Source: Gemmatimonadota bacterium
GTDB taxonomy: Bacteria; Gemmatimonadota; Gemmatimonadetes; Longimicrobiales; Gaopeijiaceae
Length of the DNA: 8,117 bases
NCBI GenBank assembly: GCA_007127575.1
Contig: SKZC01000042.1
Coordinates: 1-8,117 of the forward strand
Reading direction: 5' to 3'
Made by a program: the position numbers and the translations under genes. The notes under the pieces were generated by a model, which saw only the letters and a program-made list of their open reading frames with translations, was not told where the DNA came from and searched no databases. Shown one piece after another: positions 1 to 5,217 of the stretch. Each line of letters starts with the position of its first letter. Position 1 is the stretch's first letter.

Positions 1-2
1 AG

Positions 3-773
3 ATTGTCCTCACCAGAGACGACCGCGGTGCGGGCTTTTTCGGAACGGACCCCGCTCCCCTTATGCGTTTTTCCCCATCCGGGGCGGTGGTGGATACCAT
101 CGCCATGATCGAGCGTGCGCCGACGTGGGTGGTCGAGGAGCTCCTAGCCGAACATCCGCTCCACGGCTGGCACGACCTTTCCTGGCTTCCGGTGACGGCA
201 AGTCCCGACGGGGCCTCGGTCGTCCTCACCGGAAATGTCCAAGTAGCGGGGGGTCAAAGTAGCTTCGAACTCCTTACGATCGGAATCGAGGGGGATACGT
301 TGCTCCAACGCAGCATCTCCTACGAGCCAAAACCCGTGACCAGGACGCAGCGGGACCGGCTCAGGGAGGAGTTCGCGGCCTACCATGCCGGAGACTTTTC
401 GCCCTCCCGGGGACAGGGTCCAGGCCAGCCGCAGGATGGTCCGGCCATGGAGCGAAGGCGTCAGGAGGCGCGGGATGCCATCTCCTTCCCGGAGTTCCAC
501 CCTCCCGTACGAAAGGTGGTGGCCGGCCATGACGGGTCGATGTGGCTCCTTCGGGAACTCACGGAAGACCGGATCGACCATTGGGAAGTGTATGATGCGG
601 GCGGCGAGCGGATCGGGACGCTACACGTCGGGGAAGGGAGGAGCAGCGAACTGCCGTGGGGCCCACGTATGCGCATTCTGCGGGCCACCACCGAGGAGGT
701 CTGGGCGACCACCCTCGGCGAATACGACGTCCCTCTCGTGCACCGATACCAAGTGATTCGCGGTTGTCAGTGA
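3..773 (+). CDS. 6-bladed beta-propeller protein, C-terminal part (5' end outside window)
   Basis: The frame is open without a stop from base 3, and the first ATG (63) falls inside what reads as ordinary propeller sequence (VLTRDDRGAGFFGTDPAPL precedes it). I therefore take this as the 3' part of a longer gene, not a gene starting at 63. Numbered from that ATG, residues 143-166 (FPEF, PPVRKVVAG, DGSMWLLRE) form a blade strand typical of the Gemmatimonadota-type 6-bladed propellers. They are followed by WEVYDAGGERIGTLHV (174-189) and a final blade, EEVWATTLGEYDVPLVHRYQV (211-231). The last blade resembles the C-terminus of the broken gene at 3226-3814 (VLGVWVDELGVESVRLYPL), so the two are paralogues. 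Complete family members are usually near 350-400 residues with an export signal, so roughly the first third is probably missing. The ligand and function of these proteins are unknown to me; extracytoplasmic binding is an inference from the fold. Confidence 0.82.
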   Translation: MVLTRDDRGAGFFGTDPAPLMRFSPSGAVVDTIAMIERAPTWVVEELLAEHPLHGWHDLSWLPVTASPDGASVVLTGNVQVAGGQSSFELLTIGIEGDTLLQRSISYEPKPVTRTQRDRLREEFAAYHAGDFSPSRGQGPGQPQDGPAMERRRQEARDAISFPEFHPPVRKVVAGHDGSMWLLRELTEDRIDHWEVYDAGGERIGTLHVGEGRSSELPWGPRMRILRATTEEVWATTLGEYDVPLVHRYQVIRGCQ

Positions 774-808
774 GGCTGCCGCGTTGAAGCTGCCCTCCAC
801 CTCAGCCG

Positions 809-828
809 CCCAGGAGGATCCTCCTGGG
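809..828. terminator. Perfect 20-nt palindrome between convergent genes, possible bidirectional terminator
   Basis: CCCAGGAGGATCCTCCTGGG is a perfect inverted repeat: an 8 bp stem closing a GATC loop. It lies 35 bp after the propeller stop and 38 bp before the TraB/GumN stop on the other strand, the expected place for a terminator serving both genes. Neither side has a run of T, so it is not a textbook intrinsic terminator. It could act as an RNA-stabilising 3' hairpin or a protein site instead. Confidence 0.45.
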
Positions 829-856
829 AACTCCGTTACCCGCCCGGTTCCTCATC

Positions 857-870
857 GTGAGGGCCCTCAC
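857..870. repeat. 14-nt perfect palindrome covering the TraB/GumN stop codon
   Basis: GTGAGGGCCCTCAC is self-complementary over its whole length and includes the stop codon (TGA, read on the minus strand at 869-867) of the TraB/GumN gene. With the 809-828 palindrome it makes two strong dyads inside the 93 bp convergent gap. A role in 3' end formation is possible, but a 14-mer with no loop could also be chance in GC-rich DNA. Confidence 0.35.
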
Positions 871-1802
871 CCGCCCCCTCCTCCTCGCTCCACCTGATAG
901 CCCCGCTCACGGAGGAGGTGGATCACACTCCCCTCTCCCACCAGATGCCCCATCCCCACGATGACGATGGCCGTATCCGGGCCCGCCAGAAGCTCCTCAA
1001 TATGAGGAATCCAGTTTCGGTTCCTCTGGTGGAGGATCCGCTCCTCGAGCTCAGGATGACCCTCCAACGACTCGTTGAGGACGTGTGCCAGCTCCTCGGC
1101 CCGGCCCGTCTCCCAGAGGGCCGTCATCTCCTCCAAACGGTCCACCGCGTCGTCCAGCTCGTCCAGGGTGGTCTCCAGGTAGGCCACCTGGGCCTCCAGG
1201 GGAAGCCCGTCGAAGACGTCGATCTGGTCCTCCAGCGTCTCCAGCGCCACGATCTCCTTTCCGCCCTCCCGAGCCAGCTCATAGAAGTGGAGGTCGATGC
1301 CCGATTCCGCCTCGAACCCCGCCTCCTGAACGATGAGAGCCGAAAGGAGGAGGGCGGCCATCCAGGGCTTCATCCCCTCCAACAGGGGGGGCGGGATCCC
1401 CAGGGGGCCCATCCGCGCCTCCAGCTCCTCGAACGTCTCGCCGCTGACGTGGTCCCGAAGGGATTCGGCACCCTGAAAGCTCCCCCTCTGCATCATGGCC
1501 GCGGCCCCGGCCTGCATCTCCGCCAGGTCCAGCTCGAAGGCCACCGTCCGGGAGGCCTCGAAGGCCCGGGTGAGGGCTTCGTCCAGAGGGTAGGCTTCGG
1601 GCCGGAGCATGTGGACCGAGCCCATGAGGTAAACCGTCGTCCCCTCGTGGGTCACAATCCAGAGAGGCGGGTCGTCTTCCGGCGCCCAGGTGGGAGCGGG
1701 CGCCTCGACCACCCATGCTGCGGCCGGCGGTGCGGTGGCGGGCCCCGCGGCGAGGGCCAGGAGGAGTGCGAACCGGAAGAGGGAAAGGTGGAGGGGGGGC
1801 AT
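867..1802 (-). CDS. Secreted TraB/GumN family protein
   Basis: The 311-residue product fits the TraB/GumN family (Tiki/TraB/PrgY-like, proposed metal-dependent hydrolases or proteases). An N-terminal signal peptide (hydrophobic FRFALLLALAAG, then Ala/Pro-rich residues to about 29) points to export. The mature part shows the first family motif, LWIVTHEGTTVYLMGSVH, with GSVH at 61-64. It also has MKPW (144-147), SGIDLHFYELA (167-177), IVALETLEDQI (184-194), RNRNW (260-264) and the second motif GMGHLVG (283-289), ending in a short GGGGG tail. The His/Glu residues of the two G-x-x-H motifs are the likely metal ligands, by analogy to the family. I chose the ATG at 1802; the TTG four codons upstream has no ribosome site and only lengthens the signal peptide. 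Seven C's (codons 2-4) follow the start codon. The gene is convergent with the left propeller gene and divergent from the next one. The substrate cannot be told from sequence. Confidence 0.92.
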   Translation of the reverse strand: MPPLHLSLFRFALLLALAAGPATAPPAAAWVVEAPAPTWAPEDDPPLWIVTHEGTTVYLMGSVHMLRPEAYPLDEALTRAFEASRTVAFELDLAEMQAGAAAMMQRGSFQGAESLRDHVSGETFEELEARMGPLGIPPPLLEGMKPWMAALLLSALIVQEAGFEAESGIDLHFYELAREGGKEIVALETLEDQIDVFDGLPLEAQVAYLETTLDELDDAVDRLEEMTALWETGRAEELAHVLNESLEGHPELEERILHQRNRNWIPHIEELLAGPDTAIVIVGMGHLVGEGSVIHLLRERGYQVERGGGGG

Positions 1803-2064
1803 GGGCGGTCCCAACGATACGGGGGACGAAGTTCGGGTGTGGAAGAGAATCTAGGGGGGACCGGGTCGGAAGGGGTACTCCGGGCACGGAGTGGGGGGGC
1901 GAAGCCAGCGGCGTGGGGACGCGAATGTTCTTGACGGGCAGGTGGGGGGGGGTAGTTTGCGTTTATCTGCGCGTGTCAGCGGAGCCCGACGCCGCCGGGG
2001 ATTCGGAAGGGTCTCCGAGCGCAGGCGATGAGTCGGCGATCACGTCCCGGGAGGGTCAAGGGAC
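1803..2064. other. Divergent intergenic region, G-rich with a short dyad
   Basis: These 262 bp separate the TraB/GumN gene from the propeller gene and must hold control signals for both. On the + strand, four G-tracts at 1854-1859, 1863-1865, 1872-1875 and 1882-1884, with loops of 3, 6 and 6 nt, match the G-quadruplex pattern. More G-runs lie at 1893-1899 and 1944-1952. An inverted repeat, ACTCCG-GGCA-CGGAGT, occupies 1877-1892. I find no convincing small gene; the frames open here are GC-driven. On the minus strand I see no good promoter for TraB/GumN, only a weak TAGATT near 1853-1848. Confidence 0.5.
1931..1958 (+). promoter_or_regulatory. Candidate sigma70-type promoter for the propeller gene
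   Basis: TTGACG (1931-1936) is five of six to the -35 consensus. After a 16 bp spacer comes TAGTTT (1953-1958), a weak -10 matching three of six. The spacer contains a run of nine G's, which is unusual and could affect promoter geometry or slippage. It sits about 107 bp before the ATG at 2065. The call rests mainly on the -35 box in otherwise GC-rich DNA. Confidence 0.33.
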
Positions 2065-3225
2065 ATGCTACCGTCAACGCTGTTGGGCCTCCTCTTCCGG
2101 GGCTCCACCCTTGCGCCTCCGTCCGCTGGCTTCCTCGTGATCCTCCTCCTGGCTCCGGGACAGAGCGTTCACGGGCAAGAGGCACCTCTTCTTGGGGAGG
2201 CCTGCGAGCCATGCGAGGTGGTAGCCACCCCCGTGGCAGTTTTCGGAGATCCGGAAGGCGGTGGTTTGATCGAGTCAGAAAGCCTGCTCATGGACGTGGA
2301 CGAGGATGGTCGATTCTACGTCATCTCCCGGCCGGCCACCCAGGTTCAGGTGTTTGGACCCGAAGGCACCTTTCTGCAGTCGGTGGGAGGGGAGGGTGAC
2401 GGGCCGGGAGAGTTTCGTTGGGCCCAGGGCCTCCATATAGACGAAGCGGGACGATTGCTCGTCATCGACCGATTGGTCGGCAGGATAAGCATCTTCGACT
2501 CCGGGTTGAATCTGGTGCGGACCATCCCCCTCACGGAGCCAGCAGCGGGATTCGAGTTGTTCTCGCTCCCGGGCGACTCGATTCTGATGAGCGGGTACGA
2601 TTTCTCACCCCAGTACTTCGGAACCTCCGCCCATGTGGTGGCGCCGGACGGCCGTCGGGTACGATCCTTTGGGGAGCCCACCTACCCCATCGCTTCGACG
2701 CGTGACCCGTTCGACCTTCTTCGCACCATCACGCCGAGGGCGGATGGAGAGTTATGGATTGCCGGATGGAGCCGTTTCCAGATCGAGCGGTGGAGTCTCG
2801 GTGGAGACCGCCTCGACAGTATGAGGTGGAGTGATCCCGCCTTCCAGCCGCCCGAGCCGGTCCCGAACCGACCTCCACCTCCTCGTCCCGCACTGGTCTC
2901 GGTGCAGGAGGACTCGAACGGTGTGCTCTGGGCCGTGGCGAACGTACCCGGCGCCAACTGGGCGGAGGCGGTTCGTCCATCTGGTGCGGATCCTCACGGG
3001 TTCGCCATGGAAGACCCGGACCTGTGGACGGATGCCAAGGTGACCGCCATCGATCCGGAGGAGCACGTCGTTCTGGCCACGGCGCGGTTCGAACAGGGTC
3101 AATTCACGAACCTTTTCGGTGAGCAACTCATCGGCCGGGTGTCGTGGGACGCGGAGTCCGAATCGCTGAAAATCCATGTTATGCGCCTGAAGTTGGCTGA
3201 TCACCCAGGTGGGGACACGTGGTAA
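2065..3225 (+). CDS. Secreted 6-bladed beta-propeller protein (NHL-like), complete
   Basis: The product has 386 residues. An N-terminal hydrophobic stretch, GFLVILLLAPGQSVHG (22-37), looks like a signal peptide with cleavage near residue 37. The mature protein begins with a CEPC pair (47-50). Blade repeats follow: DEDGRFYVIS (79-88), VQVFGPEGTFLQSVG (94-108), the hallmark GEGDGPGEF (109-117), DEAGRLLVIDRLVGRISIFD (126-145), ADGELWIAGW (226-235), DSNGVLWAVANV (283-294) and a closing blade, TAIDPEEHVVLATARFE (327-343) to IHVMRLKL (370-377). Length and ending fit a complete family member. A GGGAGG purine tract (2049-2054) lies 10 nt before the ATG and supports this start. The family is secreted in Gemmatimonadota; bound ligand and role are unknown. 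The gene is followed immediately by the remnant of a paralogue in the same reading frame. Codon choice is less strongly G/C-ending than in the TonB/TPR operon. Confidence 0.9.
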   Translation: MLPSTLLGLLFRGSTLAPPSAGFLVILLLAPGQSVHGQEAPLLGEACEPCEVVATPVAVFGDPEGGGLIESESLLMDVDEDGRFYVISRPATQVQVFGPEGTFLQSVGGEGDGPGEFRWAQGLHIDEAGRLLVIDRLVGRISIFDSGLNLVRTIPLTEPAAGFELFSLPGDSILMSGYDFSPQYFGTSAHVVAPDGRRVRSFGEPTYPIASTRDPFDLLRTITPRADGELWIAGWSRFQIERWSLGGDRLDSMRWSDPAFQPPEPVPNRPPPPRPALVSVQEDSNGVLWAVANVPGANWAEAVRPSGADPHGFAMEDPDLWTDAKVTAIDPEEHVVLATARFEQGQFTNLFGEQLIGRVSWDAESESLKIHVMRLKLADHPGGDTW

Positions 3226-3814
3226 GCATCCACCCTTCTTCAGCAGGTACGCGGGGCCGCTCGTTCGGGGGGCGGAGGGATCGTCGTGGCGGACCGAGGT
3301 TCTCGGGAGCTCCGCTACTTCGACCACGATGGGAGTGTGATGGCCCGGGTCGGGGGGGACGGGGAAGCGCCGGGCGGGTTCCGGTCGGTGGACTTCGTGG
3401 CGACTGTGGCCGGAGATTCGGTGTTGGCCTTCGACCGGAGTCTTCAGCGGATCTTCCTCCGAGGAGAGGCCGAATACCTGCCCTTGGCCTCCGTGGGAGG
3501 CTCGGAATCAGCCCTTGTGCAGGGTGAGGGGGGTGAGCTCAGGCCGGCCGCCGTTCCGTTCCTTGGAAGCAGATCGGGCGGGCCGGGTGTGCGCCGAGCG
3601 GTACGGTCTCACGGAGACGACTCCCCCCACGTACTGGTGCTTTTCGCCGGACGGGTCCTATGAGAGGAGCGTCTCGTTACCCGCAGGCATGAGCCGAACG
3701 GGGTTCCCGCACCAGGATCCGCCGGTGGAGATGGGAGAGCGCTACGTCCTCGGGGTTTGGGTCGACGAGCTTGGAGTCGAGTCGGTCCGCCTCTATCCCC
3801 TCCGTTTCCGCTGA
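3226..3814 (+). pseudogene. Remnant of a second 6-bladed beta-propeller gene (no 5' end, internal deletion, frameshift)
   Basis: Two pieces of one propeller gene are visible in different frames. Piece 1 is in the frame of the upstream gene, right after its TAA (3223-3225). It reads GAARSGGGGIVVADRGSREL and YFDHDG, then VGGDGEAPGGF and DSVLAFDRSLQRIF: the usual first two blades, but without start codon or signal peptide. Piece 2, in the +2 frame from about 3540, reads RPPFRSLEADRAGRVCAERY, TYWCFSPDGSYERSVSLP and VLGVWVDELGVESVRLYPL: the usual last blades, ending in TGA at 3814. Together they encode about 195 residues against some 350-400 for an intact protein, so around half is gone. The change of frame falls between about 3500 and 3545, where there is a G6 run (3528-3533). 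A GTG at 3286 could start piece 1, giving 125 residues that end out of frame at 3663; I consider this non-functional. Confidence 0.8.
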
Positions 3815-3904
3815 GCACAGGAGCAGGAACACCCGCATCATGATCGTCCCGGAGGTTCGCATGCCGGCGTTCCCCACAATCCTGCCTCCTCCCGGAATCC
3901 GGAA

Positions 3905-3920
3905 ATCCGTCGTGACGGAT
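3905..3920. terminator. Short hairpin between the propeller remnant and the metalloprotease gene
   Basis: ATCCGT-CGTG-ACGGAT is a perfect inverted repeat (6 bp arms, 4 nt loop) in the 139 bp gap between two converging reading directions. It is preceded by another small dyad, TCCGGA (3898-3903). On the minus strand the right arm runs into TTTCC, giving a weak terminator-like look for the metalloprotease gene. There is no real T-tract, so this is tentative. I see nothing else in the gap except the palindrome TTCTAGAA (3952-3959) over the metalloprotease stop codon. Confidence 0.3.
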
Positions 3921-3953
3921 GGCTCGTCGCCCCATGGCCCTGATCCCCATCTT

Positions 3954-4973
3954 CTAGAACTCTGGACACCTCTCCCGAAGTAGCGCCAGGTCCGCCGCCA
4001 CCACCTGAGGCGTCCCTGTGGCCTCTCCCTCCTCCCCGTGCTCCCGGCTCATGAGGGCGTCGGCGGCGGCGGTATGCCCGAGACCCAGGGCGTGTCCCAG
4101 CTCGTGGGCCAGGACCCGGACCAGGTGGTTCCAGCCATCGAAGCGGTGGATCCGGATCTCCCGGGCCACCGACACGGTCCGACCGCCCCGTTGGGTAACC
4201 TCCTCCCGGTAGACCCCCGCCTCCACGGCGCTGGGCGGGAAGCGCTCCTCCAGCCGGTCCCAGTCACGGTTGTGGGCATCCACCCGTTGGTTGAACTCAT
4301 CCTCCCGCTCCCTCAGGCGAGCATCCTCCCGGCCCAGCGTCCTCTCCTCCTCCCGAAGGCGTTCTTGCCGGCGGTCGATGCGGTCCGCCACCTCCTGGAG
4401 CTCGGCATGGACCTGGGAGGGAGCGCCCCCTTCCTGGTTCCAGCTCCGGACCCGGGCATTGTGGCGCATGACGTCCCGTTCCAGCTCCTGGAGTCGCTCC
4501 CGGTGGTCCGCCAGCTCCTCCTGGTGCCGCTCCCGGTCCTCCGTCATGGCGTCCCGACGGTTCTCCAGGGCCTGCCGCTCGTCCTGAATCTCCGCTTCCG
4601 CCACGCGTCGCTCCTGCGCCCGGGCCTGTCGTTCGTCGAAGATGAAGCGAATGGGAAAGCCGTCGTCCGGGTCGTGCTGGAAGAGAGGGTGTCCCACGGC
4701 GTCGGCCCAGAGTTGGGCGGCCTCCGCCGCCGCCTCCAGAGCCTGGGCGTCCTGGAGACCGAACTCGGGATCCACCTCGGCCACACGCCACAGAAGAGGC
4801 GCGGTGCAGTGAGGCGGCCCCCTTTCGCCGGTGGCCAGGGCGTCCGCAGACCCTGTGCTCCCACTCCCCGCCAGGGCCCCCGGAAGGGGTCCGGCGGAGG
4901 TGCGCACCGCCAGCCAGGCCAGCAGCCCCAAGACCGAGAGGGCGGTGACGAGGGGTCCGACGCGGATGCTCAT
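3954..4973 (-). CDS. Membrane-anchored or secreted matrixin-like zinc metalloprotease with a long coiled coil
   Basis: The 339-residue product has an N-terminal hydrophobic segment (6-24) acting as signal peptide or anchor. An N-terminal globular part follows, with CTAPLLWRVAEVDPEFGL (56-73) and IRFIFDERQ (108-116). Residues about 116-245 are a Glu/Arg/Gln-rich coiled coil broken by VRSWNQEGGAPSQVHAEL (175-192). The C-terminal catalytic part has HELGHALGLGH (290-300), the full metzincin zinc site: His290, His294 and His300 as ligands, Glu291 as base. ALMSR (306-310) supplies the Met-turn, with Met308. Cys56 and Cys336 could pair in the periplasm. I recall bacterial matrixin-family proteases with this same order of parts, including the WNxxGGAP segment, so the coiled coil looks like a family trait. 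The ATG at 4973 has a GGAGAG ribosome site 8 nt upstream. Its substrate is unknown. No propeptide cysteine switch of the animal matrixin kind is evident. It is divergent from the TonB/TPR operon, so shared control is possible. Confidence 0.9.
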   Translation of the reverse strand: MSIRVGPLVTALSVLGLLAWLAVRTSAGPLPGALAGSGSTGSADALATGERGPPHCTAPLLWRVAEVDPEFGLQDAQALEAAAEAAQLWADAVGHPLFQHDPDDGFPIRFIFDERQARAQERRVAEAEIQDERQALENRRDAMTEDRERHQEELADHRERLQELERDVMRHNARVRSWNQEGGAPSQVHAELQEVADRIDRRQERLREEERTLGREDARLREREDEFNQRVDAHNRDWDRLEERFPPSAVEAGVYREEVTQRGGRTVSVAREIRIHRFDGWNHLVRVLAHELGHALGLGHTAAADALMSREHGEEGEATGTPQVVAADLALLRERCPEF

Positions 4974-5089
4974 GGACTGCGCTCTCCGGCTCCTTCAGAC
5001 GCGCGACTCCGCCGGGATCACGGCGGCGCGAGGGTGCCGACCCACCCTAGAATCCTGCACGACCCCACCCTCGAGATCAAGAGTTGTTG

Positions 5090-5114
5090 CGCTGGGGCGA
5101 AGTGCCCCTTAGCG
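5090..5114 (+). promoter_or_regulatory. Hairpin 1 in the presumed leader of the TonB-like gene
   Basis: CGCT + GGGGC - GAAGT loop - GCCCC + TT bulge + AGCG: five uninterrupted GC-rich pairs, then four more after a 2-nt bulge. It is located about 100 bp before the ATG of the TonB-like gene. It is followed by AGCGTGATTG and not a T-run, so it is not an obvious attenuator. It could be an RNA element or an operator; no riboswitch class is recognised. Confidence 0.3.
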
Positions 5115-5134
5115 TGATTGTTGAGGGGCTTCCC

Positions 5135-5162
5135 CCGGCGACGACTCCCCTTACGTCGCCGG
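5135..5162 (+). promoter_or_regulatory. Hairpin 2 in the presumed leader of the TonB-like gene
   Basis: CCGGCGACG (5135-5143) and CGTCGCCGG (5154-5162) are perfect 9-nt inverted arms around the loop ACTCCCCTTA. This is the strongest simple hairpin in the window and ends 55 bp before the start codon. With no T-run after it, it is more likely a 5' untranslated structure or a DNA dyad than an intrinsic terminator. Confidence 0.4.
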
Positions 5163-5217
5163 CGAGACCCCAGGCGGTTTCACGACGGTTCCTTCACCCG
5201 CCTCCTCCGAGAGTGCG

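Larger units (their letters stand above)
4974..5217. other. Divergent intergenic region with dyads and a tandem repeat
   Basis: These 244 bp separate the metalloprotease gene from the TonB-like gene. They contain a dyad AGGGTG-CCGACC-CACCCT (5031-5048); two copies of CGACC(C)CACCCT starting at 5038 and 5060, 22 bp apart; and two strong hairpins closer to the TonB-like gene, described separately. TAGAAT at 5048-5053 resembles a -10 box but has no -35 partner. No credible small gene is present; the frame open from 5118 on the + strand is a shadow of the TonB-like gene. Confidence 0.45.

Noticed and set aside
1803..1814. TTG start four codons before the TraB/GumN ATG
   Set aside because: No ribosome site precedes it and it only adds GPP before the signal peptide.
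918..1934. Long + strand frame of 338 codons opposite the TraB/GumN gene
   Set aside because: It is antisense to a gene with clear family motifs and a signal peptide; composition is Arg/Gly/Pro-rich with no recognisable domain, as expected for a GC-driven shadow.
3515..3814. Independent small gene of 99 codons
   Set aside because: Its later part matches the C-terminal blades of a propeller, while its first 12 or so codons do not; it is better read as the 3' piece of the broken gene.
5048..5053. TAGAAT as the -10 box of a promoter for the TonB-like gene
   Set aside because: No acceptable -35 sequence lies 16-18 bp upstream (GGCGCG region), so I do not call a promoter.
4038..5117. + strand frame of 359 codons opposite the metalloprotease
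   Set aside because: Shadow of the coiled-coil coding region; the zinc site on the other strand settles which frame is real.
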